NCBI GenBank assembly: GCA_001600355.1
Contig: BCJU01000001.1
Span: 2,749,178 to 2,813,177, forward strand
Origin: Meira nashicola
Lineage: Eukaryota; Basidiomycota; Exobasidiomycetes; Exobasidiales; Brachybasidiaceae
Length of the DNA stretch: 64,000 nucleotides
Direction: 5' to 3'
Of this stretch, positions 40,070 to 50,073 are shown one piece after another. Within the stretch, counting starts at the first letter, position 1, and each line of letters opens with the position of its first letter. The notes below the pieces were generated by a model, which worked only from the letters and a program-made list of their open reading frames with translations, did no database searches and was not told the origin of the DNA. Position numbers and translations under genes: made by a program.

Positions 40070-43000
40070 ATGTCTCGGTCGATGAGCCTTGCCACAGCAG
40101 GCTCATCAATGATGGGCAGGCGTGATGAGGTTAACGCTCCAACAGAAGGTCACGCAAACGAGGATGAATGGTCAACTTCACAATGGAATACACACAGACG
40201 TCAAACGTCATCAAGAAGACCAACTAATACATCTTACATTCAACAAACTCCACCAAGACCTTCAATGAATTCGTTCGCTTCTTCATCATCTTCGTCAGCA
40301 TTTACTCCTGTGCATATGATGCATTCACCTTCGATAAGCAGTAATGCGGAAGGTTTCTTTGGACGGGAATCAAGAACAGATTCTATCGGTACTCTATGGA
40401 GTTCAGCAGATGTTCCTTTGATGTTTGATGGTCATCGCGGATCTGGAGGTGATAAGAATAGCTTGATGGGCATTTCAACGGGTTCCGTATCTATGCAAGC
40501 ATCTTCTAGCAGTCGTTCAGGTACGAATATGAGTATTCCTAGGGGTATTTCTTTCACAACTTCCTCTTCCAATCAAACTCTACATGCATTTCAAAGACCT
40601 TCAGAAATGTCAACTCTACCGACTGTTTCTGATTTTACTAAGAACGAGAAACACGATTCTTCTGAACCACATGAGTTGCTTTTATCAGATGATGGTCAAG
40701 AATTTGTTGCTGTTCCTACCTCAAATAGAAAATCGAAGGGTAGTCGACCATCAACAGCTAAAACGGTCACAAATTCTAGCGAATCCCCCTCTTCTTCTTT
40801 ACCGAATGGATGGACAGTCAGCAATGAAGATGTAGTAGAATCAAATGTTGCGCTTCTTCAATATCCCGGATCAAGACCCGGCTCCTCTTCTGGAGGAACC
40901 GGTCAAAAGAGACGCCCTGCACCTCTTCATCTTGCAGAAGTATCCAACGGTAAAAGTACCGGACAATCTACTTTATCGATTGATCGTTCGCATTTAGTGA
41001 CGGATGTTCCCCTATCGGTAAGTCATGGTAGTCAGCTTACATTAAAAAGTCAAAAATCAAAATCAAAATTAAAAGGAGGAAATGAACAACATAATTCACG
41101 AAAGCCGCCAAGCACTTCCCCCGCAACGGCTTTACCCCGAAGGAGTCCTAAAACGAATTCAGCTGAATTGTATAAACATGCAGAACGTTTCTTTGATTCT
41201 TCTTATTCTATGGCGCCTCCTGTGAGCCCGATTATGAACCCAAATCTCGCTTTATCAACTCCCGATATGGCTCGTTTATCAAGATTTTCGGATGACTCTC
41301 ACGTTACGTATGAAGAGCAGACAAATTCAATCGGACCTATGGATAACGTAAATAGAACAACAGGCTTATCAAGTGCAAGATCACAAAATTCACATAGTTC
41401 CGCTGAATCTTCAAATACCCCTGAAATTGTTGAACAATGTGCGAATGCGGCAACTATGCATCTTTTACGATCTGGAATTACGCAAGAAGCACGTAATGCA
41501 ACTTTAACGTATACCAACGTTCAAAGATCAGCAAAGTACGATTTTGATGAAGAACAACCAATGACACCTTTGCGCGTTGCAATGTCACTTGCAAATCCTG
41601 CTTCACCAAGGTTGACCGAACATCAACAAAATCATACTTCTATGCAACAACAATCTTTGCATCCTTTAATTCATTCCCCACGCAGGCCTTCGACAACAGA
41701 TTCTGCAATTCCAACCACGCCAAAATCATCACATAGACCAAATGTACGACATGCACATACATCTTCCGATCAAGAGGTTTTGAGACGGTTACGTGAAGAA
41801 GCAGCAAAAGTAGAAGTAATTCCACCTCTACCCTCTCTCACGAATCAAAAAGTGGATGAAAAATTAGCTTTCCTTCATGCACCAGCATCACAGCCAGTTC
41901 CTCCTTCACCAAAAAGAGGAGCTTTGTTCGGTCTTCGTATCCGAGCCGTTTCAACGCCAAAGTTACGTCAATCTAGAGGAGGATCACAAGATGGTAATGG
42001 AGTAGCGGCAGGAGCAGGAATTAATAGTACTCTTCAAGCTGAAAATCTTTCACGGCCAACGAGTAGCAGTAGACCTCAACATCCACCACAAGCACCTAGT
42101 GGCCGATTTAGGACGATGACTATGACTAGTGATACGGAACGTTGTGATTCGATCAGTAGTGCCAATTCTGTCGTTCAAAATGGACAAAGATTAAGTGTAA
42201 CAGGATCAGACGAAGGTTCTTTAAATACATCAAGTCAACAATCAAAATCTCGTCGACCTTCAACTTCTGATGCTCTAGCTGCTGCTGCTCGTCGATTACG
42301 TCGTCCAAGTAGAAATGGATCCAATTCTAGCTTAACGGCACCTTTGAATACGTACGGAAGTCAAAGTGTTGTGGATGTAAGTAGACAACGTGTTGGAAGT
42401 AGTGCAAGTTCTCAATTAAACGCAGATTTACGTCATATAAGCAGTAATGCATCCTTACGCCCAAATTCACGTAAATCAAAAAGCGGAGGAACACCAACTA
42501 ATGCAACAAGACCAAAAACAAAAGGTGGCTGGGCTTCTCATTTAGCGCAAGGGTTAACTTTGCATATCGAACAAGGAAATAAAAAGATTGCAATGCGAAT
42601 GAATTATCAATATTACGATCCTTTTGGAAGACCGGAAAGTCTTTGTACATCAAACAATGTTGAAGAACATTCTTCTCAAAGACAAAACAGTAACGGAAGA
42701 ATTCGAAATTCCTTCAGTACCACAGCCGGTCAATCATCACGTAATGGTAGTATTTCTGTATCGAATGAAGAAAATAATGATGAAACAACGATGGGCGTTT
42801 TAGAATTCACACCAGACGTTCCAAGTCCAGGTCGTGAAGGAAATTCGCACAATCATTTGGCTTTCCTCTCATCTGATTCAAAGGATACAGTCATTCTTAA
42901 ACATTTGACGATCGGAGAAGACACAAGAGCTGATTTGATCACACGTCAAGCAGATCTTTCACTCAAAAAGAATGGAGTTCATGAAGTTTCGGGAAGTGAA

Positions 43001-44602
43001 CGAAAAGGTAAAGTGTCTTGGAGATTCGAATTTTGCATTGAAGATGTCAAAAGACAAGGAAGTATTCCAACAGATAATGCAAGTACTCCAAAGATGGACA
43101 GTAAACCATTTCATGAAACGATTGATGGTATAAAACTTTTACGTCCTATCAAATTTTCATGTTCGACTACCCTTTTGGATCCATCAAGAGCACGTAAATC
43201 TCGTGTTATCAATATAATTCGCAAACAGATTGGCTCACATATTGAATCACATAGCTTTTCTACAAATGTGGAAAATGTCGAAAGTGATTTGAGCGCTATG
43301 CATTTGTCCGAAACACCTCCGACCACCATGAATCAATCTCTCGCATCACTATCTCCTGCACAAACATCACCTTTAACATCTTCAAAAAGATTAGAAGCTC
43401 CTCTTTCGCCTAGAAGTTTACCTCGTAGCCGTCAAGGTTCAACGCCATATGCTCGTCGAACAGAATTACCATCTCCTTCACCTATTCGTAATGCGTTTAA
43501 TCATCATATCGAACAACAATCGCCAATTCAAATTCGTTCACCTTTGCATCCTCCAAGTAGTATTGGTAGTTCGGCTGGTGAACTTGGAAGTAGCTTAGGC
43601 ACCGATGATCATCATTTGGCTGCTTTACGTAATGCAAGTGTTGTAAGTACAACTAGCAGCGGTGCAGGTTCAGCAACTTGGTCTCCCGCTAGTAGACTTG
43701 TTCCATTTAAAGCAAGAAGAGCGATTGTTGATACTTCTAAGCAAATTCAAGGTAGACCAAGCATTGGCGAACAAGGAAATACAGCTTTAGCGAATGGATT
43801 AGTGGCTAATGCTGGAAGATCACCATTGGTTATTGGAACATCTTTAGAATCACCTTTGGCAACTAGTATTGAAGCAAGTCCATCACCCAGAAAGTTTGTA
43901 CGTGAATTAGGATCAAACGGTAAAATGCAACAACCGATCAAAACAACTCAACAACAACATTTTCCGCGCAAATACATTCCACCATCTACTGCTTTAGGTT
44001 TAGAAACAAACCCTACCAATCATACTGAAAGCAAAGAAGATATTTGGTATGACGATTCAAATGCACGACAATGGGCATCTTCTCAATCACGTACACAATC
44101 TAGAAGGTTACGTGCAGTAACATCAGAAGGTATTCATGAAGCGCAGACTTTAGATGTTCGCCCTCCAACAGCATCAGAAGAAATCAAGATGGCATATTTG
44201 AATAATAATGCATCACGTTTGAATACTGCAGATTCAACTGCATCTTCAACAAAGTCACGCTCACGTCACGGTGGAAATGGAAGCGGACATGGACATAGCC
44301 ATAGCGTTATTCAAACACCTTTACAACATTCCGAACCAACAATAACGACTGATTCACCACCTCGTAGAATGACTTCTGCCTCTATTCATCAACATAACGA
44401 ACAATACAATCGTCAAATTCAACAAGCAACACCTTCTTCACCTTTACGTAAGAAAGATTTACCTCCAACGCCTTCCAAAAAAGGTCCAATAGCAATCGCT
44501 TCTAAAGCCGCTCGTGCAATTTCTGGTTCAAGCTTAAAGCCTGGTCCAGCAGTGCATTCTAATGGCAAATTTGATCCACCTGAAGGACCTTTTTGGATTT
44601 AA
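40070..44602 (+). CDS. 1510-residue mostly disordered protein with one beta-rich core, unknown function
   Basis: I do not recognise the family. Most of the protein is Ser/Pro/Asn/Arg-rich and disordered, with many SP/TP sites (SPKRG, PLSPRSLPRS, PPTPSKKGP) that suggest kinase regulation. One segment at about 815-1060 looks folded. It reads as alternating beta-strands: GGWASHLAQGLTLHIEQG, KKIAMRMNYQYYDPFGRP, GVLEFTPDVP, TVILKHLTIGEDTRADLI, GKVSWRFEFCIED and LRPIKFSCSTTLLDPSRARK. A short helix VINIIRKQIGSHI follows. These blocks may form a split beta-sandwich; this is inference. There is no signal peptide or membrane helix. The gene is one uninterrupted 4.5-kb frame that shares a long divergent region with NAK1, so a polarity role is possible but unproven. 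Confidence 0.8.
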   Translation: MSRSMSLATAGSSMMGRRDEVNAPTEGHANEDEWSTSQWNTHRRQTSSRRPTNTSYIQQTPPRPSMNSFASSSSSSAFTPVHMMHSPSISSNAEGFFGRESRTDSIGTLWSSADVPLMFDGHRGSGGDKNSLMGISTGSVSMQASSSSRSGTNMSIPRGISFTTSSSNQTLHAFQRPSEMSTLPTVSDFTKNEKHDSSEPHELLLSDDGQEFVAVPTSNRKSKGSRPSTAKTVTNSSESPSSSLPNGWTVSNEDVVESNVALLQYPGSRPGSSSGGTGQKRRPAPLHLAEVSNGKSTGQSTLSIDRSHLVTDVPLSVSHGSQLTLKSQKSKSKLKGGNEQHNSRKPPSTSPATALPRRSPKTNSAELYKHAERFFDSSYSMAPPVSPIMNPNLALSTPDMARLSRFSDDSHVTYEEQTNSIGPMDNVNRTTGLSSARSQNSHSSAESSNTPEIVEQCANAATMHLLRSGITQEARNATLTYTNVQRSAKYDFDEEQPMTPLRVAMSLANPASPRLTEHQQNHTSMQQQSLHPLIHSPRRPSTTDSAIPTTPKSSHRPNVRHAHTSSDQEVLRRLREEAAKVEVIPPLPSLTNQKVDEKLAFLHAPASQPVPPSPKRGALFGLRIRAVSTPKLRQSRGGSQDGNGVAAGAGINSTLQAENLSRPTSSSRPQHPPQAPSGRFRTMTMTSDTERCDSISSANSVVQNGQRLSVTGSDEGSLNTSSQQSKSRRPSTSDALAAAARRLRRPSRNGSNSSLTAPLNTYGSQSVVDVSRQRVGSSASSQLNADLRHISSNASLRPNSRKSKSGGTPTNATRPKTKGGWASHLAQGLTLHIEQGNKKIAMRMNYQYYDPFGRPESLCTSNNVEEHSSQRQNSNGRIRNSFSTTAGQSSRNGSISVSNEENNDETTMGVLEFTPDVPSPGREGNSHNHLAFLSSDSKDTVILKHLTIGEDTRADLITRQADLSLKKNGVHEVSGSERKGKVSWRFEFCIEDVKRQGSIPTDNASTPKMDSKPFHETIDGIKLLRPIKFSCSTTLLDPSRARKSRVINIIRKQIGSHIESHSFSTNVENVESDLSAMHLSETPPTTMNQSLASLSPAQTSPLTSSKRLEAPLSPRSLPRSRQGSTPYARRTELPSPSPIRNAFNHHIEQQSPIQIRSPLHPPSSIGSSAGELGSSLGTDDHHLAALRNASVVSTTSSGAGSATWSPASRLVPFKARRAIVDTSKQIQGRPSIGEQGNTALANGLVANAGRSPLVIGTSLESPLATSIEASPSPRKFVRELGSNGKMQQPIKTTQQQHFPRKYIPPSTALGLETNPTNHTESKEDIWYDDSNARQWASSQSRTQSRRLRAVTSEGIHEAQTLDVRPPTASEEIKMAYLNNNASRLNTADSTASSTKSRSRHGGNGSGHGHSHSVIQTPLQHSEPTITTDSPPRRMTSASIHQHNEQYNRQIQQATPSSPLRKKDLPPTPSKKGPIAIASKAARAISGSSLKPGPAVHSNGKFDPPEGPFWI

Positions 44603-44816
44603 TCTCTACATTAACACGGAATCATTCGTAGACACATTTCCCACTTTTTCTTATTTTTGTACACATATCTATACTGTAGCCATATCAACGTTTTCTCGAT
44701 TGCACAATTTATGATGATCACAATCTTTTAAGAAAAGATGCATTGCTTTTGGTATATTGAATAAGTAAGTACAGTACAGGTGTTTGCATTACATTATAAA
44801 TACATTGAGAACTCGA

Positions 44817-45824
44817 TCAGAGTCGTTTTCCGCCCAAATAAAGAGCTGGCATATCAATCTTGATCGGATCAGGTGTTGATTTTCTTCCTCTTCCTTGCTT
44901 GATAGCAGGAGTGGCTAAAGTAGAAGACCAACGAACTTCTAATTGAGATTTCAAAAGACCATGCGATAAAGCATCATTGGCAACAATTGTTGGATGTGCA
45001 AAAGGAGTTGAATTTTGTTGTAAAACATTTGCTTGTTGATCGGGAAAAAGTAAGTGTACTAATAAGAGCGGAAATGGTGCTGAAAATGCTTGTAAGAGAC
45101 ATTGTTTTGAAAATCCAGAACTGGAAGCTAAGATTGCCATTGCAGGAGTGGAATTATTATGATCTTCCAAAGGTACACTTGAAGATTCAAAAATAGATTG
45201 TGGAAGTTGATCAAGAGATTCTCTATCAATCGATCCTAATCTTTGAATTGCAACCATTGTTCCCTGCATTTCACGAACGTGTCTAGGACCTAATTTTCTT
45301 GCTTCTGATTTACATTGAACGGTTATTCGAACTCGTCCAGATTTCAATGTTTCAGAAAAGCTGTTCTCGGTAGAATTTTGTAAAGGTGACCACCACCAAC
45401 CAGTTAAATCAATTCCTCCATCATGTGCTCCTCCTATACGCATTAAGTCCATACGAGGAAATGTTTTTTGTAAAAATGTTTTTACATGCTCTTCGTATGT
45501 TGTTCCACGTTGAACTGTAGACATTTTCATTCTTTCTTTTTCTCCTTCTTCTTCAAGCTTTGTTAAAAATGATTCGGACGTTGTTTGTGTATTTGAATGT
45601 GATGTGATTGATGATCCTGAAAGATTTACAGATGCTGAAGCAGATGCTTTTAGACTAGCTTTTGCTTTTTGACCGCCATTATTGTTACTTGTATGTATTG
45701 ATCGATTGCTATATCGGAAATACCCTTTGGGCAAAACTGAAGAAACTTGCACGTATTCGGTCATGCACCCTCTTAAACTTCGACTAGCTTCTACCAAGGT
45801 AGCCCTTGCTATTCTTTCTATCAT
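44817..45824 (-). CDS. RRG7: Rrg7-like mitochondrial protein with restriction-endonuclease-type fold
   Basis: Required for respiratory growth 7 in yeast; a fungal family (DUF2034) with a PD-(D/E)XK nuclease-like core, probably linked to mitochondrial genome maintenance. The 335-residue protein begins with a basic, Ser-rich presequence-like region (MIERIARATLVEASRSLRG). After a disordered Ser/Thr segment, the core starts at TTYEEHVKTFLQKTFPRMDL near 107. It has RIGGAHDGGIDLTGWWWSP near 137 and ITVQCKSEARKLGPRHVREM near 166, which supply the Asp and the Q-x-K of the nuclease motif. The putative active site therefore looks intact. It is divergent from NAR1 and convergent with the orphan gene, 214 bp apart. 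Confidence 0.82.
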   Translation of the reverse strand: MIERIARATLVEASRSLRGCMTEYVQVSSVLPKGYFRYSNRSIHTSNNNGGQKAKASLKASASASVNLSGSSITSHSNTQTTSESFLTKLEEEGEKERMKMSTVQRGTTYEEHVKTFLQKTFPRMDLMRIGGAHDGGIDLTGWWWSPLQNSTENSFSETLKSGRVRITVQCKSEARKLGPRHVREMQGTMVAIQRLGSIDRESLDQLPQSIFESSSVPLEDHNNSTPAMAILASSSGFSKQCLLQAFSAPFPLLLVHLLFPDQQANVLQQNSTPFAHPTIVANDALSHGLLKSQLEVRWSSTLATPAIKQGRGRKSTPDPIKIDMPALYLGGKRL

Positions 45825-46239
45825 ACTACCAACATGTATTCTTGAAGAATTATTTGCATGCGTTAATGTCTATGAATGATCGAAATTGACATCATCTATC
45901 AAAGTAAGAGAAGACATACACGTACGAAGATCAATTCCTCTCTAGACTATTCCCGCTTTAAGTCTAATAATCTGCGCGTTCTTAAATGGGATATCGGCCT
46001 AAAAGGCGCGTATATTCATTCACTCAGGCGTGGCACCCACTCAGCCAAATGCGACTCATTGATTCGTTAAAGATTAATTAGAAATCCATACACTCACGCG
46101 TCAAAAAATAATTTCTTGACTCTTAATTCCGAAACGCCACAAAATTATTCAAAGCTGACTTTTGACCATCATAATTGAGAGCACCACCATCCATCTCAGC
46201 TGGCCTTAGAATAGGATTTGCCTTCGTTCAACGCTCATA
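45825..46239. promoter_or_regulatory. Divergent RRG7/NAR1 promoter
   Basis: A 415-bp region with no gene. An AAAAGGCGCGTATA block near 46001 and a CTCACGCGTC (ACGCGT) site near 46093 are the only GC-rich elements I note. Confidence 0.35.
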
Positions 46240-48426
46240 ATGGCTTTCTCTGGTGCATTGACTTTGACAGATTTGAATGATTATCTAGGTCCATCACAAG
46301 CGTGTATCAAACCAGTTTCGGGAAAAGATGCACCCTCCACTGAACAAAAAGAAGTAGGCGCAGCTTCAACAGAGATTGCCATTGATGCTGATGGAGAATA
46401 TTACGAATCTGCATCTGGTCAAGTTGGAATTAGCACGACTTCTGTTGATGATAACAAACCAAGAGCTCGAACAAGATTAGAGACAGCAGAGATCAGCTTA
46501 AACGATTGTTTGGCATGCAGTGGCTGTGTGACAAGCGCTGAATCGGTGTTGATTGGTATGCAATCTGTTGATGAGCTACGTAAAGCAATAGAAAAGAAAG
46601 GAAAAGTTGAAGATGATGCACCTACACATATCGTTGTTAGCATTTCACCACAATCACTCGCTTCTTTGTCAGCAAAATATTCTCGCTCTTTGGCAGATCC
46701 ATTACCTTTGCAAACAATACTTGATCGCGTTGAACATTTTCTCAAATCAAAGATGCAAGTAGACACAGTCATCGATACTTCATTTGCTCGTCATATGTCT
46801 CTAGTCGAACAAGCAAAAGAATTCCGCGAGCGAAAAGAAAAAAGTATATCCAGCATACAACCTACTTTGCCAATGTTGGCAAGCGCTTGCCCAGGATGGA
46901 TCTGTTATGCAGAGAAAACTCATGGCGAGCTGATCCCTTTGATAAGCAAAACTCGTTCACCTCAGCAAATTGCAGGTATTCTAGCAAAAAAGTACCTAGC
47001 AGAGAGCGGAGCGTTAAATTCCACTAAACGGGATATCAGAGTTTACCATACCACAGTCATGCCATGCTACGATAAAAAGCTAGAGGCATCTCGACAGGAT
47101 TTTTTCGATGACGTCACACAAAGCCGAGATGTAGATCTTGTTATCACGACTGGAGAGTTGGACGACTTAATGCAAGCAGAAGCCTTTAATTTAGCCTCAT
47201 CGATCGAAAAGATAGAGAGCGACGTTTCGATGACACCTCCTGATTCGCTTCAAGAATCGCATCTAACACCAGGTATACCCTCACTTTTGCAACAGCCCGG
47301 AAGTAGTTCAGGCTCGTATCTCTTCGATCTCATTAGACGGGTTTGGGCTGAACACGTGGAAGAATCCCAAAATTCTTTCTCTTCAAAACCTTTTCCGAAA
47401 CTTTCTGTGAAGATGATCAGATCTGCTGATTATACTGAATATGTTCTTCATGCGCAAGATGGAAGCGGCAAAATCTTGTTCAAAGGAGCGCAATGTTATG
47501 GTTTCCGTAATTTACAAAATTTGGTCCGCAAAGTCCAACGTCAGACTGGGCTAAAGAGCAAGAAAGCTGCCGCTGGCTCTTTACTTGATGGTCCTTCCAC
47601 TTTGAATTCTGATCGAAGATCAACAAATGGTTTCAAAGGTCGTGGTCGCGGTGGGTTGGTACGTAGAGGACGAGGTGGATTGTCCGGCCGATCAACGACA
47701 ACCGAGAGTAGTCCATTAGCACGCTCTGATGCTGTGGATAACGTGATGGAAGACGAGGAAAGCCGAGCGTACGACTTTGTAGAGGTTATGGCGTGTCCGG
47801 GAGGTTGTGTGAACGGAGGTGGACAAATTAGACCGCCAGGACAGGCGAATGGATCTGCAGGCTCTTCGGCTTTGACCGCTCGTACGATCACTGCCGATGT
47901 CACTGAAGCGATCCTTGATGATACCTCTTCCTCTAACAAATCCAATATTGACGGCAAAACGCTTGATCCAGAAGGTTATTTGTCAGGTTGGAGTACGCCT
48001 CCTTTGAGTGTTTCTGGCGTGAGTGAAGGAACTACAGGATTGGATGCGGAAGGTCCTAGCACGCCGATGGAATTGGATGAGATCAATGAACCGGCTGTTG
48101 AAGGATGGAAAGGTACTTCAAAAGAATGGGTGAAAAGAGTCGAATACATTTATTGGCGAGCTCTTAAAGAAACTGCAGAGGATGATATGATTGGAAATAT
48201 TCATCAAGCTCAAGCTTTAGGTGTTTCGCGCGATCAAATTGATAAGCAGATATCAAACACTATCCAAAGAGCTGCTGCCAATTTAGCCGCTTCAGCCTCT
48301 TTAGACATCTTGGCAGAACAAGTGATTCAATTTTTATGCAAGAAACATAAACGATCTGATATTCTAAGGACGCAATATAGAGCTTTGCAAGATGAGGCGG
48401 TAAGCGGTTTAGCAGTACAATGGTAA
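46240..48426 (+). CDS. NAR1: Cytosolic Fe-S cluster assembly factor Nar1 (Fe-only hydrogenase-like)
   Basis: Component of the cytosolic iron-sulfur assembly machinery, handing [4Fe-4S] clusters to the CIA targeting complex. All cluster ligands are present. The N-terminal set is Cys22 with Cys90, Cys93 and Cys96 (CLACSGC). The H-cluster-like set is Cys217 (ASACPGW), Cys276 (MPCYDK), and Cys519 and Cys523 (ACPGGCVNGGG). This matches C20/C59/C62/C65 and C177/C231/C412/C416 of yeast. At 728 residues the protein is much longer than yeast Nar1 (491). The extra length lies before Cys90, in a disordered RGG-rich insert near 465-490 (KGRGRGGLVRRGRGGLSGR) just before the last Cys pair, and in a Ser/Gly linker near 545-615. 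The start is the first ATG. It is convergent with the CUE gene, 90 bp apart. Confidence 0.95.
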   Translation: MAFSGALTLTDLNDYLGPSQACIKPVSGKDAPSTEQKEVGAASTEIAIDADGEYYESASGQVGISTTSVDDNKPRARTRLETAEISLNDCLACSGCVTSAESVLIGMQSVDELRKAIEKKGKVEDDAPTHIVVSISPQSLASLSAKYSRSLADPLPLQTILDRVEHFLKSKMQVDTVIDTSFARHMSLVEQAKEFRERKEKSISSIQPTLPMLASACPGWICYAEKTHGELIPLISKTRSPQQIAGILAKKYLAESGALNSTKRDIRVYHTTVMPCYDKKLEASRQDFFDDVTQSRDVDLVITTGELDDLMQAEAFNLASSIEKIESDVSMTPPDSLQESHLTPGIPSLLQQPGSSSGSYLFDLIRRVWAEHVEESQNSFSSKPFPKLSVKMIRSADYTEYVLHAQDGSGKILFKGAQCYGFRNLQNLVRKVQRQTGLKSKKAAAGSLLDGPSTLNSDRRSTNGFKGRGRGGLVRRGRGGLSGRSTTTESSPLARSDAVDNVMEDEESRAYDFVEVMACPGGCVNGGGQIRPPGQANGSAGSSALTARTITADVTEAILDDTSSSNKSNIDGKTLDPEGYLSGWSTPPLSVSGVSEGTTGLDAEGPSTPMELDEINEPAVEGWKGTSKEWVKRVEYIYWRALKETAEDDMIGNIHQAQALGVSRDQIDKQISNTIQRAAANLAASASLDILAEQVIQFLCKKHKRSDILRTQYRALQDEAVSGLAVQW

Positions 48427-48516
48427 GTTACGTCGGAATTGTATTTATAAGATGTATTGTTATCACATTGTACAATATTTAAGACATTGTTCCTTCACAA
48501 TTGAATTCTATACAAA

Positions 48517-50073
48517 TCAATCTTCATCTTCGAACGGATTAGCAACGTATTCCAAATCATCGTCATCGTCATCATTATTGTGTGCATCTTGATGAGTAGC
48601 ATTCTTGTCAGATTCAGCATGACTTCCAAGTCTTGGTGATGTGATACCACGGCCCGCACTTCCTTCCATTAAACTGACAGCCGTACGCTGTGACTGAGAT
48701 TTTGCTGAAGTAGGTGGTGTATCGACACTATTATCACTGATTTTGATCGGTTCAAAAGACTTTCCACCCGTTTTATCACCCGTTCGACCAGCATCATCCC
48801 AACCGAAATTTGCATCATCCGCATCATCGTCTAATCCATCATTCTTGCTCATCGAAGATGATTTTGATCCGCCTTGTCTTTGTCCTCCAGCAACTTTCTT
48901 ATACCGATCGGCTATATTACCGAGACTATTCTTTCTAGCAGGTGATGAATCTCCGCTTGCTGAATCATTCCTTCCGCGAGCCAAAATCTTTGCCAATTCA
49001 TTTTCTCCAACCGGAGATGGATCCCGATCGAATCCGCGTCCTGATCCTATTGTAGGTGAAGCAGTAGAACCCGAACTTCCTGAAGGATTCCTTTGATTCC
49101 AACCTCCGAAAAATGAACCGCCTCTTCCGGTCGGTGGAGCTTGACTGTTATAAGCTCCCTCACCGGGTGAAGCTTGATTGCGTTGTGCCCATGCTTGTTC
49201 ACCTTTCTGACGTAAAGCGGAAAAAGTAGAAGCAGCTTTGGCAAATCCTTGTTCTGCGAATTTATTAATATCATCTTGCCATTGTTTTGCATCTTTAGGT
49301 CCAGGTAATCCGGCTCCTACTTGTCCATTGAATCCTGTAGAATTTTGTGGACTATACGCAGGTCTCGGAGCATTTGTTGATTGATTACCAGAAGCTGTAC
49401 GACGAACACGTGGTTGATAGGAGAGATTGCTTGGATCGTATGATGGCGATTGAGATTGCTCCTGTCCTTGAGCTCCTATTCCGAACAAAGATCCAAGGGC
49501 ACCTCCTCTTGCCGAAGATGGATTTACAAATTGTCTCTGAGATCTTGCATTTTGTTCTTCTGATGCTGCAAGTGATCTTGCAAATTGTTCATCTTGTTCC
49601 GTTTGGCTGAGTTCACGAGGTGGTGGTGGAACGTAGGTAGGATCGGACATTTGCAATAGTGTATTGATTGCTCTTTCGAAATCTCCACCTTCAGCAACCA
49701 CAACAGCTTGAATTGTATCTGTATCTATATCCGGAAACATTGTCTTGATTTGTTGTGTTGTAGGATCTAAGGGTGTTATTTGAGTATTGTTGGACGGAAT
49801 GGCAGGCGTCCCTGCAGCGGGAGATTGTGTCGAACGTACATTTCCCAATTGTTCTTCTGAAGGTGATCCTGGAGAAAGTGTTTCTGGAGATCCTTTTCCG
49901 ATTTTTGCATTTGCATCAACGGTCAATGTGTTTGACTTATTCATCGTTTCACGAGCTGCTTCTTCGCTTGGCTTTGATTGTGTTGGAACGTCTTTCGTTC
50001 CTCCTGCATTGCTTTCTCCATCTAAAGCATCATTTAAAGCAGTCATGTCTAATTTTGATTCCGGTTCTGACAT
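48517..50073 (-). CDS. CUE-domain ubiquitin-binding protein (Cue5-like)
   Basis: Probable ubiquitin-binding adaptor, like Cue5, which links ubiquitinated cargo to Atg8 in yeast. I chose the start at 50073 (MSEPESKLDMTALND), giving 518 residues. An in-frame ATG 67 codons upstream would prefix a Cys-rich, promoter-like sequence and is rejected. The CUE domain is at about 103-145 (IKTMFPDIDTDTIQAVVVAE, AINTLLQMSDPTY) and has the MFP and di-leucine-type (LL) motifs that contact ubiquitin. A short charged helix follows (ELSQTEQDEQFARSLAASEE). The rest is Gly/Ser/Asn-rich and disordered with several aromatic motifs (SFFGGWNQRN, NFGWDDAG). It ends in an acidic ANPFEDED, an NPF motif of the kind that binds EH domains. 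Cue5 orthology is inferred from architecture. Confidence 0.82.
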   Translation of the reverse strand: MSEPESKLDMTALNDALDGESNAGGTKDVPTQSKPSEEAARETMNKSNTLTVDANAKIGKGSPETLSPGSPSEEQLGNVRSTQSPAAGTPAIPSNNTQITPLDPTTQQIKTMFPDIDTDTIQAVVVAEGGDFERAINTLLQMSDPTYVPPPPRELSQTEQDEQFARSLAASEEQNARSQRQFVNPSSARGGALGSLFGIGAQGQEQSQSPSYDPSNLSYQPRVRRTASGNQSTNAPRPAYSPQNSTGFNGQVGAGLPGPKDAKQWQDDINKFAEQGFAKAASTFSALRQKGEQAWAQRNQASPGEGAYNSQAPPTGRGGSFFGGWNQRNPSGSSGSTASPTIGSGRGFDRDPSPVGENELAKILARGRNDSASGDSSPARKNSLGNIADRYKKVAGGQRQGGSKSSSMSKNDGLDDDADDANFGWDDAGRTGDKTGGKSFEPIKISDNSVDTPPTSAKSQSQRTAVSLMEGSAGRGITSPRLGSHAESDKNATHQDAHNNDDDDDDLEYVANPFEDED

